Of a stretch of 64,000 nucleotides of DNA, positions 45,730 to 56,555 are shown one piece after another. The notes below the pieces were generated by a model. It saw only the letters and a program-made list of their open reading frames with translations. It ran no database searches and was not told the origin of the DNA. The stretch comes from Przewalskia tangutica (Eukaryota; Streptophyta; Magnoliopsida; Solanales; Solanaceae), in contig CM056740.1 of NCBI GenBank assembly GCA_029844215.1, positions 24,657,873 through 24,721,872 of the forward strand, read 5' to 3'. The translations under genes were made by a program, and so were the position numbers. The stretch's first letter is position 1; every line of letters starts with the position of its first letter.

Positions 45730-47100
45730 ATGCCTCCACGTGCAACCCGCCCGTATGGCAAGGCATGAGGAGTCGCTAGCAGACACCCAGAGTCACGAGG
45801 GCTCGTGCCCGCCTATACCGTAGACGGCGAGTTCTATGACGCCGCCACTTCAAAGAGACCACAGCATTCCCACCTCCCGCCCCACACCGGGCGAGGAGTT
45901 AGGGTACGCGAGACGGCCCAGCCTTTGGCTAAAGTCAGGCCCGACACGGCGAGAGGCCGACGCGGCAGCCAGCCCGGCCCACCCGGGCCGCACCGTAGTG
46001 CACCCGAGGCGTATAGTTTGAGACTACGGATTTCTTAGTAGCCTCCGTAGTTTTACGGTCGAGGCCAAGATGATCCGCAGGAGTTCATCCGCCACCGCAG
46101 AGGATTACGCGGTGATCGTGGCTTCAGAGATCGAGTCGTGATATTCGGTTCAGACGGCCGCGTGATACCGCAATGATTGGTTTGATTCATAGGAGCTTTC
46201 CCGGAGAGTACGCACTCCGCGGTATGGGATGAGTTTTCAGAGGCTTTTTCACACACTTCGCCTCCGCAGATGGGAGGGCACGAGCCGAGATTCTTGTCCG
46301 AGACGCGAGGACGCACCGAGGGAGTACAATGTCGAGTTTGATTCTTTGGCTCGATATGTCCCCGCACCGTAGCGTAGATGGAGGATGTGGTGCATCGCTA
46401 TGTCACTGGCTAGATGATTACATGGCCGAAGTTCATGCGCGTGTGTCCTTCACCAGTAATGGACATAACCCGTATGCAGCTCATGACCGGGATGTGAGCG
46501 AGCGTAGACCGCCGGTAGAGCGATATCGAAGCAGGCGCCAAGACGGCCGGCTTCTTGGTGGTCCTCGTGGGCGCATCGCAGGTCCGATTTGCACCACGCC
46601 AGCGCAGAGCGCCTACCTCATTTTCAAGATACCAGAGCGATGGGGCGTGTCGTGGCCCTGTGACTTTGATTTCGAGTAGCAGGGTGCTAACCGCTCGAGG
46701 TTCGCTTCAGCCCGCTGGCGGCAGATACCATTCTCGAGTCAGATTCGAGCTCGCTATACTTGTGGCCAGGTCATTTCGCGAGTTTGTCCGACCGGAGCGG
46801 CGCTGTAGTAGGCCCGGGCCACAGTGGTCTGCCGCTTCTTCATCCTCGACAGCTACTCGCCGAGGCAAGGTACATACGGATCGGGTCGCGCAGAGGTCGT
46901 GGCGCAGTCCCGCCTAGCGGTCCTCGAACCGCATATATGCTTGTCCACCGACAGATCGTGAGGCCTCACCGATGTCGCCACGTACCTTATCGGCTGGTTT
47001 GATGTGTATGCTTTGATAGATCCGGTTCTACTGGCCCTATATATCTCCCTTTGTTGCTAGTAGGATAGGGATGTGAGCCCGAGTCCATAGACCCTTTCGA
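45730..47100 (+). pseudogene. RT10 gag region
   Basis: An ATG at about 45731 opens MPPRATRPYGK, as in RT2 and RT5. The following 1.3 kb is GC-rich with fragments such as LILWLDMSPHRS and serine/proline-rich stretches, but the frame changes repeatedly. A clear CCHC zinc knuckle could not be read. The region is assigned from position and the shared N-terminus. Confidence 0.6.
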
Positions 47101-47179
47101 GGTAGCTACGCCAAATGGTGATTCGGTGGTAGCTCGGCGGTATATGAGCTTGTCCCGTGACCATTTACGCCGCCGACCT

Positions 47180-47300
47180 CAGCCGACTTGAGAGTCGAGA
47201 TGATTGACTTCGACGTGATTATGGGGACGGATTGGCTAGCTTCGCTACGCCAATGTAGACCGCAGAGAGAGTTATGACGTTCCAGCTCGGCGAGCCATTG
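47180..47300 (+). pseudogene. RT10 protease C-terminal segment
   Basis: GATTGACTTCGACGTGATTA near 47208 encodes IDFDVIMGTDWLAS, the conserved end of gypsy aspartic protease. The catalytic D-S/T-G motif was not recognised upstream. Confidence 0.6.
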
Positions 47301-47559
47301 TTGAGCGAGGAGCACCAGACGCCGGTGGTAGGTTTATTTCCTACCTGGCTAGGAAGATGGCATGTACGGGTATATCTATCATCTCGCTCGTGTTTGATAT
47401 CAAGTCGCGTACCAGATTTTCGCCCCAGAGTCACGAAGTTCCCGCACGTGTTTCCATGACCTCGTATCCTCCGCAGAGGAGATCGAGTTTTGTATAGATG
47501 TGTTGCGGATACTCACTTATTTCCATTCCGCCATACGTAACGGCACCGCCGAGTTGAGA

Positions 47560-48080
47560 GAGTCAAGGATCACTTAGGGATTTGCTAGAGAAGGGCTTCA
47601 TTAGGCCCGGTGTTTCTCCCTCGGGAGCGCCAGATTGTTCGTGAAGAAGAAGGACGGACGCGCACGTGTTGACATTACGGTGAACAAGGTGACCATTAAG
47701 AACGTATACCCTTCCTGTGATTGATGATTTGTTCGACTGGGCAGGTGCGAGATGTTTTCCAAGATTGATCCGCGATCGGGCTATCATCAGTGCGAGTCGA
47801 GAGGTGGATGTCCCTAGATCGCATTCCGACCCTGCGACGCATTATGAGTTCAGTGGTCATGTCTTTGGTTGACCAATGCTCCGCGGATTCATGGATTTGA
47901 TGAACCGAGTGTTCAAACCATTTTGGACACGCTTGTGATAGTGTTCATTGATGATATCTTGGTTTATTCTCGCCAGAGCAGGAGCACGCGAGCATTTGGC
48001 GATCGTGGCCGAGCTTCTCCAGACCAGCCAGACGCCAAGTTTTCCAAATGTGAGTTTTGGTTGACTTCATGGCGCTTTCT
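47560..48080 (+). pseudogene. RT10 reverse transcriptase
   Basis: Recognisable pieces are VKKKDG (about 47640) and FSKIDPRSGYHQ (about 47755). LTNAP follows near 47870, then VIVFIDDILVYS (about 47935-47975), the catalytic FIDD block, and KFSKCEFWL (48035-48062). The catalytic aspartates are present, but frame changes lie between every block. Confidence 0.85.
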
Positions 48081-48129
48081 TGGGCATATTGTCGGGATGG
48101 CATTCGAGTTGATACGCCAAGATCGGCGC

Positions 48130-48700
48130 AGACTTGCCTAGACCTACTACTCGGCTGCAGGTTCGCAGCTGGGCCTTGCAGATATTATCGGGCGTTCGTA
48201 GAGAAGTTTGCTTTATCTTCGCACTATTGACTAGGTCGACTCGTAGCGCACAAGTTCCAGCCGATCGATGCCGTGAGCGTGGTTTCCATTCTTGCGAGAG
48301 ATTGACGATCGCCTCGTTCTTACTTCCGCAGGTCCAGACGTTATGTCGCGGTATTGTGACGCGTCAGCATCGGTTGGGACGTGTTGACGCAGCATGGCAG
48401 TGGTTATAACATATGCATCCCGACACCAAGAAACACGGCAGGAACTACCCCACCCATGATTTGGAGTCGCACCGTAATTCACGCCAAGATCCGAGGCACT
48501 ATTTGTATGGGGTTCACGTGGATATTTATACGCACCACAAGAGCCTCCAAGATATCTTCACCAGGAGCCGAACTTACGGCGAGACGGTGGTTAGAGTTGC
48601 TAAGGATTACGATGTTGATATCCCGTACCACCCGGAAGGCCAACGCCAGGCGTATGCCTTAGTCGTAGGTCGATGGGGAGCCTATCGGATGTGCGGCTAG
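48130..48700 (+). pseudogene. RT10 RNase H region
   Basis: Pieces include TRLQVRSW (end of the RT thumb), a KKHGRNYPTHDLE segment (about 48430), LYGVHVDIYTHHKSLQDIFT (48505-48560) and YDVDIPYHPEGQ (about 48610-48645). The expected TDHKSL aspartate is read as histidine. Confidence 0.8.
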
Positions 48701-48959
48701 AGAGGAGGGACATGGTTCGTGATTTGCATCGCTTAGCGAGCCTGGTGTCCGCTTGATTGATTCTCGATAGCGAGGGGTTAGAGTTCGCAGGTTGCCGAGT
48801 CTTCCATCGCCGGCGAGGCGAAGAGGCAACAGCTCGAGGATCCACTTTGATTCGATATCGCGATACGCCTCTTCGCGAGGCAAGCGGTCCTGAGGTAGCA
48901 CCACGGGTGCTAAGGTTTGAGGCGCATCGTGTGTTCCGGATGTTTCGTGACTTCGCAGA

Positions 48960-50160
48960 GTTCTCGGGAAGCACACGCTGCTACTTTTCATCCATCCGGT
49001 CGACCAAGATGTACCACGACCTTAGATCCGTATTGGTGGGATGGCTTGAAGAGACGTTGCAGAGTTCGTAGCTCGCCCGTGTTGTCGCAGCGAAGGTAGA
49101 GCACCGCAGGCCCGTGGTTTGTTACGCACGATCGAGATCCCGACCGGAAGTGGGAGGTAATCAACATGGACTTCATCACGGGATTACCTCGCACTCGCAG
49201 GAGACATGATTCTATACGGTTATCGCCGACAGTCGAAAATCAGCCCACTTTCTTCCCGTCCGGACGACTTTTTCTACCGAGGATTATGCCGACTTTACAT
49301 CCGAGAGATCGCCGATCGCATGGAGTCCCTACTGATCATATCGCATGCAGGAGCCCGATTTACGCTAACTTCCTGAGGTCCTTCCAGAGGGTTTAGGGAC
49401 GCAGTGAGCCCGAGTAATCGCATTTCATCCACGCAGACGACAGCAGAGCGCACTATCCGCACTTCGAGGATATGTCGCGAGCCCGTGTTATTGACTTCAT
49501 GGTAGTTGGGAGGATCATTTACCTCTAGTTGAGTTTCATGCGATAATAATAGCTACCACTCCAAGATTCGGATGGCGCCATGAGGCCTTGTATGGGAGGA
49601 AGTGCAGACGCCTATAGGTTGGTTCGATGTGGGCGCGGCTAGTGGGACCAGACGGTGCAAAGCAGTGGATAAGTGAAGCTTATCCGAGAGCGGCTATCGA
49701 TACCGTAGTCGATGTAAGTCGATGCAGATCATCGTCGGCATCTTGAGTTCGAGGTTCATGATTGGGTTTTCTAAAGTGTCACCCATGAGGTGTGATGAGA
49801 TTTGGGAAGAAGGGAAACTCACTCAGTACATTGGGCCGCTTCATTGTCCGCAGGTAGGCAAGGTTGCCTATGAGTTGATCCGCCGTCCGATCCGAGGCAA
49901 GGCATCCGCTTTTTCACGATCTACGCCGGCGAGACGATGTATCGGATCCATCTGTGGTACACCCGACGACGATGTCCAGTGACCGGGGGTTATCGTATGA
50001 GGAGATTCCCATAGCGATAGTCGATCGTCGTTAGCGCTGCGCGACGAAGGACGTGGCTTCCACAAAGTCTTGTGGCGAACGAGCTCGCAGGGAGATGACG
50101 GGAAGCCGGCGAGGACACGAGGCGTAAGTATCTCACCTATTCCCCACACCTCCGTAATTC
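48960..50160 (+). pseudogene. RT10 integrase
   Basis: The zinc-finger region around 48990-49060 includes TKMYHDL. The core starts WEVINMDFITGLPRTRRR at 49157. The ASRF/HPQTD equivalents around 49380-49450 are poorly readable. A MAP-EALYGRKC-like stretch is near 49570 and an S-PRY-like piece near 49820. No chromodomain was identified. Frames are broken throughout. Confidence 0.75.
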
Positions 50161-50289
50161 ACTTTCCTACTTGTAAATTTTCGTTATCGCTTATGCCTAG
50201 TGTTGTTTTGTGGCGCGTGGCATTTGCAAACCGCTTAAGTTATGAAGAATCTTATCGTTAATCGTTTGAGAAGGAACATTCGACGAATG

Positions 50290-50304
50290 TTTCTAAGGGG
50301 AGAA
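50290..50304 (+). other. RT10 polypurine tract
   Basis: TTTCTAAGGGGAGAA-like tract immediately before the 3' LTR, preceded by the GAACATTCGACGAATGTTTC inverted pair. Confidence 0.75.
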
Positions 50305-52684
50305 TGTAATACCCGTATTTGCAGTATGTACGTAAGGGAATACGCATAAAAGTTTGGCCTTAGTTAGCCTTCGACGTTTTCTTTTGTACACAACTCACTA
50401 AAAGAATCGCTTTCCGACGCAAACGCTTCCACGCCTTCGTAGAGTAAATTCCGCTATGCCATTTCTTATTTTTATGGATTTTTCCGAGAGACGAAACATT
50501 TTAGACCAACGGAGGGTGACACGTGTCACCTCACATCGAAGCAAGTGGGTGGCTTGGACGATCAAGGCCCAAGAGGGCGCGCCTTGGCCGATTGGTTCCT
50601 TGCTTAGGCCTTGTTTTGTGCCATGTTTTGCGAGTGTTTTGTGGAGTGTTTTGTGAGTAGGGGTTAGGGTGCACTTGGCTTGATCTCGCCTTACACTTGC
50701 CTCAGACTTGTCTTCATCTCGCCATTGGTCGCCAAGGCTCGAGCTATAAATACTCTCTGAGATGAAGAGTTCTTCATCCACAAAAGCTTTCCAAGTCTAA
50801 AAATCCTTCCCTCTCCCTTTGTAGCAATTCGTCCAACACCCCCCCCTCCCCTTGAGAAGCTTGGCCGAGGCTACCCCACCCCCTAGCCTAGCCGAAACCT
50901 ACCCCCCCTCCCTTTGTAGAAAAGTTTCCTTCTTGTTTTGTTATAATGCCCAAAATACCCTAGCCCAAATACCTTAGTACTTAGTAAGTTGTGAAGAACT
51001 TCTAAGGTTTCCTCGAGCATACAACTTGTGAGCAAAACCTTGCTCAGCGCGACTTTTCTAGGATATTATTGGGCTTACCGAGGTAACTAATCCTAACCTC
51101 TTTTGAATTAGAGAATACTTCATTGTAGAATAAGAATAAGTATAAATACTTAGAAGAATAATCAAACCAGATTTACATAGACTGCTTTTCACATGAGACT
51201 TATATAGCTCACTGTGCAGGAAGTCTTGCCCGACTTACCGTAGAATTATGAACCCTCTGGTTAGAATGACCTTCAGAGTAGTCTTTGATAGATATCTGTG
51301 ACTATTATAGGTCGACTCTATGCGACATATTCAACTCGCGGTGGTTTTCACGGTAGGTATGTGATTCTTCCTAAAGCATGATATTTTACAATATATAGTA
51401 CGGTAGACGCATACGTGTTAATCGAATAATACTTATGGTAATGCCTCACGCTTAAGCTCGAATAATACTTACGGAATGCCTCACGCTTAAGCTCAATAAC
51501 AAAGAATCAAAACATTTCAAAAGAATATCGATCATTTTTAAGAAGATAAATATTTGGTTTTTAAAACAAAAGCTTAAGAGTTATACTAGCTTTACGGGAA
51601 GTTAGGTATAACAACTTAAGAAGATAAAAAGGAATCATTTACTTGTTTGTTTATAAAAGCCTTGTATTGATTTCTAAGTGTAGTAAGATTTGTGTGATAA
51701 GTAGACATATTATGATGCTACAGGTTAGTGTCTTGAATCGTGTAAAAGGGTCATTCTTGCCAGGCTTCCGCTAACCTGTAAGTCCGTTGTCTCGTTATTG
51801 TATCACCTACCCTTCGATCGTTATATCGGTGGCTTGCCCTCGACGCGGTCTATACGGCCTACGCGGTCTCGCGAGACTACGCGAGCGCCGGTATGCTCCG
51901 TGATTGATCATTCCGGTGTTTAGCCCGACGCGGGATTCCTATGCGTCCTGCTGAGACTACGCGTCTTTTGAGGCTACGCGGCCGCGGAGCCTAGGCGGAT
52001 GCCGGGTCACGCTCGACGCGGGAATACCTCACGCGGTGCCGCGTGACCTATGCGGTCATGGAAGTCCGTGACTAGGCACGCAGAATGATACTATGGGCGA
52101 TCGCCTTGCCCGATCATTCGCGCCTAGAATAGACTGTTACGCTTTTCCTATTATCGTTGTTTGTGATGTGACACTATGTGCAATTGAACCGATTGTATTT
52201 GTGAAAAGGTTTTAAATACTTTGATTTTATTTCGATTCTTTATAGTTTCACATACTTGGTACTTGTACATCGACTCTCCTTCGGGGCAGCGTTCATTCCT
52301 CAGGTAAGGGCAAGCAGGTGCTAGATCCACATTCCTACGATCTCTACGTTGGTGCCGTGAGCTCCATCCTTTCCGAGGCTCTACTTTGGGTATGATCTCC
52401 CGTCAGTAGATAGTTTTGTACAGTAATGGTATGGCGGGCCCGTCCCGCCATAGTTGTATATTTCCTTAGAGGTCTCAGTAGTCCCGTTATGCAAGATTTC
52501 GGATGTAACTGCTAAACCATGTTTTTATATATATGCCGAAAGGCGATGTTTTCTCACTTAAACTGTGTTCTATTTTATAAACTGTTTCATGTCTTGCTTT
52601 ATATTTCCGCTGATTACTCTGATGTATGACTACTTGGGTGCCCCGGTAAGGCACCAGTCACGGGCCCTGGAACGGGTCGTGACA
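50305..52684 (+). mobile_element. RT10 3' LTR
   Basis: TGTAATACCCGTATTTGC to AACGGGTCGTGACA. GACACGTGTC is at 50518-50527 and TATAAATA at 50745-50752. The distal part, from about 52230, reads unedited (GCACCAGTCACGGGCCC). The U3 part has losses not seen in the 5' LTR. Confidence 0.95.
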
Positions 52685-52689
52685 GAACA
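52685..52689. repeat. Target-site duplication GAACA, right copy (RT10)
   Basis: Exact repeat of 43161-43165. The LINE resumes after it. Confidence 0.9.
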
Positions 52690-53950
52690 ACACTATTCCC
52701 CATACAACATAGTCTGTCTAACAACCACCATATAGAACTTGCTTTTAAGTTTTGGTGGCACCTTTTTATCGCACAAGACTCCAAATGCGAGCCTCCATTT
52801 CATTCACTCTACCCTAATATGATGTGTGATTTCATCATCAATCTATCCATTCCCTTAGATAATAGACCCGAGGTACTTGAAACTCCTTTTCTTTGGAATA
52901 ACCTGAGTACCAAGCCTCACCTCCACGTATGTCTCAAGGTCGCTCCCGTTACTCAACTTGTACTCTAAGTATTTTGTCTTGGTCCTACTCAGCCTGAACC
53001 CTTTAGACTCCAGAGTCTGTCTCTAAACCTCCAGCTTAGCGTTCACTCTGCTGCGAGCCTCATCAATCAGGACTATGTCGTCTGCGAATAACATACACCA
53101 TGGTACCTCCTCTTGAATTTGTCACGTCAGCCCATCTATTACCAATGCAAATAGGAGTGGGCTAAGAGCTTATCCATGGTGCAACCCCAGCATCACTGGG
53201 AAGAGCTCCTGAGTCTCCTCCTACTGTCCGTACTCTGGTCTTGGATCTATCATACATATCCTTGATTACCATAGTGCATGCAACAGGTACACTTCTAACC
53301 TCTAAACATCTCCATAAAACCTCCCTAGGGACTTTGTCGTATGCCTTCTCGAGGTCGATGAAAACCATATGCATGTCTATCTTCCTCTCCATATACTGCT
53401 CTACCAACGTTCTAATAAGATGAATAGCGTTTGTAGTCGAACGCCCCAGCATGAATCTAAACTAATTCTCGGAGATAGACATGCCTCTTCTCACCCTCAT
53501 CTCCACGACTCTTTCCCAAACTTTCGTAGTGTGACTTAGCAGCTTGATACCCCTATAGTTGTTACAACTCTGGATATCACCTTTGTTCTTGTACAAAGAA
53601 TCATTGTACTTCACCTTCATTCTTCGAGCATCCTCGCCATTTTAAAAATAACGTTGAACAACTCTATCAGCCACTCCAAATATGCCCTACATGCGCTTTT
53701 CAAAAATTCAACTGGGATCTCATAAGGCTCGGTCGCTCGTCCCCTGTGCATCCTGCGAACAACACCCTGAACCTCCTCAATCTTAATGTTTTCACAATAC
53801 CCAAAATCCCGGTACCTAGAGTGCTCCAGATTTTCCAGCACAATATCTCTATCTTTTCATTCAAGAGTTTATGGAAGTAAGTCTGCCACCTCCGCCTATT
53901 ATGCGCGTCCTCCACCAGTACTTTGACGTCCTCATCCCTGATGCACCTCA
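52690..53950 (-). pseudogene. RTE LINE reverse transcriptase
   Basis: Minus-strand blocks in order are MHRGRATEPYEIPVEFLK (about 53750), NAIHLIRTLVEQYMERK (53440), HMVFIDLEKAYDKVPREVLW (53370-53310), PWCMLFADDIVL (about 53100) and a KYLEYKLSNG segment (52980). The FIDLEKAYD and FADD catalytic motifs are intact. Stop codons and frame changes make it non-functional. Confidence 0.9.
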
Positions 53951-55180
53951 CGTGATCCAAATCTCGTGCCCTCCTCTCCATCGCATTGGATAGTCTGTAC
54001 AACTTCTTATCCCCGTATTTTTCTTCTAATTCCACATATAGACGTTCAAAAGCCACCATTTTCACCGCCGTAACCGCTAGCTTTGTCTCTATCTGCGCCA
54101 TCTTATATAATTCCCTATTCGTCCACTTTTCCACCTCATCATTGCTTTCTACCAATTTCACATATGTTGTTTTTTCGCTTCCACTTTCTCTTGAACTTTA
54201 TCATTCCACCACCAGTCCCCACGATTCCTACCGCGGCTACTCCGCGAGATCCATAGCACTTATCTAGCAACCTCTCTAATGCAAGTGGTTATCTTATCCC
54301 ATATACCAGTCGCATCCCCACTATTCCCCCAAGCCCCATCGGACATCAACCTCTCCCCCATCTCATTTGCACTAGCCATGGTCAAACTCCCCTATTTGAT
54401 TCTTAACATGTCATCCACAACCCTCTTCTTCTTCTCCATCTTGATCTCCAAATCCATCACCAAAAGCTTATGATGGGTTGTAAGATCCTTCTTCGGAATA
54501 ATCTTGCAGTCTTTACAAAGACCTTTGTCAACCTTCCTAAGGAGCAAAAAGTCTATCTAAGTCTTAGTCACCAAACTATAAGTCACCAAATGCTCATCCT
54601 TCTTCAGGAACCTCGAATTGGCTATCACCATCCCGAAAGCTCTAGAAAACTCCAAAAGTGATACGCCTCCCGTGTTCCTGTCCCCAAAGCCAAAACCTCT
54701 AAGAACATCGTCATAACCCCTAGAAGTGCTCCGATATGTCTATTAAAATCTCCTTCTACAAATAACTTTTCAGTGGGTGGTATACCTCCTACCACTTCAT
54801 ATAAATCTTCCCAAAAATGCCTTTTCTCCTCTTCGTTCAAGCCCGCCTGCGCCGCATACACACTAATTATGTTCATAGTGCACCCTCCAACTACCAACTT
54901 AATCGTCATCATCCTATTATTGACCCTACTAACCTCTACCACCTGATCCCTTAGCTCGCTGTCTATCAAAATGCGTACCCCATTCTTATACTTCGACCTA
55001 CCCGAGAACTATAACTTATACCCGTCTACATTCTTAGCCTTGAGTCCTACCTATTTTGTCTCCTGGACACATGCTATATTAATCCTTATTTTCTAAGAAT
55101 CTTAACTAGATCTATGGACTTCCTCGTTAAAGTTACAATATTCCAAGACCTTATTCTCAGCCTAGTATTACCCTTACCAC
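53951..55180 (-). pseudogene. RTE LINE endonuclease (EEP/APE type)
   Basis: From about 55165 downwards the minus strand reads WNIVTLTRKSIDLVKIL, then a VQETK segment near 55070. ILIDSELRDQVVEVSRVNNR and IISVYAAQAGLNEEEKRHFW follow, and FVEGDFNRHIGALLG near 54760. These are the nuclease blocks of the endonuclease/exonuclease/phosphatase domain. VQETK carries the catalytic glutamate, and GDFN the substrate-binding asparagine. The linker to RT is at 54160-53860. Several in-frame stops are seen. Confidence 0.85.
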
Positions 55181-55735
55181 TAACCCTCGCCTCCATCTCC
55201 GACCGAGAATATAACCCTAGTATACCACCATTCACCAAAGCCACTAGAGCAAAAAATACTAGTCAAAGGTTAACGTTAACACACATAAAAACCAATACCA
55301 AATCACAAGTAAGCAAAAATCTAGAGGTAAGTCAGGGTACTACAAACCAAAAATGCTAAAGCAAAGGACAAGAAGAATAAATACAAGAATGTAAAGCCAA
55401 GATTCAATAAAACGCAACACACAAGAATTTAACTACAAGGATAAGGATAAATATTGAGTACGAGCAGCTGGAGGTACCAACTCCAGGCTAATAGAACATG
55501 TTCACACGCCGAAAATCACTGTTCACACTTCACTACATAAATCATTATTTCCTACTGAAACTTTTGTATCCGGATGCTAGGCGGGAGAACAGAGCATTAG
55601 AACCGGGTGTACATCGTGGCAGATCTTGTGATACCTGCAAAAATAGAAGAAAAAAAGGAAGTTCACCGGAGGTCGGAGCTTCGACGTTAATGTGGTGGTG
55701 GTGTATATATGAATTTAGAGCCAGAGGCTGATGTT
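55181..55735 (-). mobile_element. Probable RTE LINE 5' region
   Basis: This continues upstream of the endonuclease with no clear frame. The sequence up to about 55500, and possibly 55735 (GC-richer, with repeated CCACCACC on the minus strand), may be the element's 5' untranslated region. The exact 5' end and its target duplication were not found. Confidence 0.45.
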
Positions 55736-56186
55736 GTTTGCTTAGTATAAAAAGAAAAGGAAGAAATAATTTAACATTGGTTAATTGGGCCTTTAGCCCA
55801 TTTACAAGTTTTGTAGTAAAATAGAGTAGAAAAATAATGTTATATCTTATTGTACACCCTAAATATACTTATATAGGAAATATTAAGATTAATTTTAATG
55901 GGTCTTAAGCACGTCGACCCAAATTTCCTACACAAACTAATAATGAAGGGATACTTTTTTCATTCATCCTTTCTTTTATTTCAATCATTTTTCTTTCATC
56001 TTCAAACAAATTTTACACAAAACATCCGTACTACATTTTTCTTGTATTCTTTTTGCAATATAATAATAATAAAAAGAAAAAAGAAAAAAAAGGAGGATTT
56101 TTTTCCAGCGAAGTGGTAGGATTAATAAATCAAAGAGAAGTTAACTAACTATTCAAAACAAATGTTATATAATATAAAATTAAATA
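55736..56186. other. AT-rich intergenic stretch
   Basis: Long A/T runs and no supported gene. A 40-base A/G-rich run lies near 56070-56100. Confidence 0.5.
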
Positions 56187-56415
56187 CCCCGCAAGAGTAG
56201 CCAAATTGATGCAGCAGAATACGGAATCGCAGCGCCACGAGTTCGATCCTCGCATAAACCTTCTTTGGCTGAGTCACACATGACTTGCCAAATGTGATTA
56301 ATCGGATGACGTGGTTTGCGCTTATCATACAATTTCTGTTTCTCACAAGACTCGAAAGAAAGAAATGGCCCTTCGTCAAAAAAATAAAATAAAATAAAAT
56401 AAAATAAAATAAAAT
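56187..56415 (+). mobile_element. tRNA-derived SINE with AAAAT tail
   Basis: AGTAGCCAAATTGATGCAGC near 56197 resembles a Pol III A box. GAGTTCGATCCTCGC near 56239 is a good B box (GTTCGANNCC), about 40 bp downstream. A tRNA-unrelated body follows, then (AAAAT)n at 56378-56414. Length and arrangement fit plant SINEs. It lies about 135 bp upstream of the start codon at 56549. Confidence 0.65.
56378..56414 (+). repeat. (AAAAT)n microsatellite
   Basis: About seven AAAAT/AAATA units, probably the 3' tail of the SINE. Confidence 0.85.
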
Positions 56416-56492
56416 GGTTTGTAACAGTTGTCCCCAGACGCCAGCAACTCATTACCTCATTTGGTTCTTCATTGGAGCTCTATTCTAAGTAA

Positions 56493-56500
56493 CATATATA
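56493..56500 (+). promoter_or_regulatory. Possible TATA element of the phosphohexomutase-like gene
   Basis: CATATATA, 49 bp before the ATG. A pyrimidine-rich leader (CTCCTCTTTCTCCGCCC) follows, as is common in plant 5' untranslated regions. The spacing would give a very short leader, so transcription could also start further upstream. Confidence 0.4.
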
Positions 56501-56548
56501 CTCCTCTTTCTCCGCCCATCCCTCAATATCGTAATTCTCTCCCGCAAA

Positions 56549-56555
56549 ATGGCAG
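56549..56555 (+). CDS. Exon 1 coding part (ATGGCAG)
   Basis: Only seven coding bases before the donor GTAACC. The start is chosen because it joins exon 2 in frame to give MAAISGK. An alternative start further into exon 2 cannot be excluded. Confidence 0.65.

Larger units (their letters stand above)
43166..52684 (+). mobile_element. RT10, complete gypsy retrotransposon inside the LINE
   Basis: A 9.52-kb element with a 2.36-kb 5' LTR, 4.78-kb internal region and 2.38-kb 3' LTR, flanked by GAACA. Internal order is primer site, gag, protease, RT, RNase H, integrase and polypurine tract, i.e. Ty3/gypsy. It is the only gypsy copy here with all domains recognisable. No frame longer than about 130 codons survives. 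Confidence 0.95.

Noticed and set aside
46329..46917. Overlapping plus-strand frames of about 116-120 codons in RT10
   Set aside because: They are alternate frames through the broken gag region, with the arginine/serine-rich composition expected of GC-rich noise. No domain was recognised.
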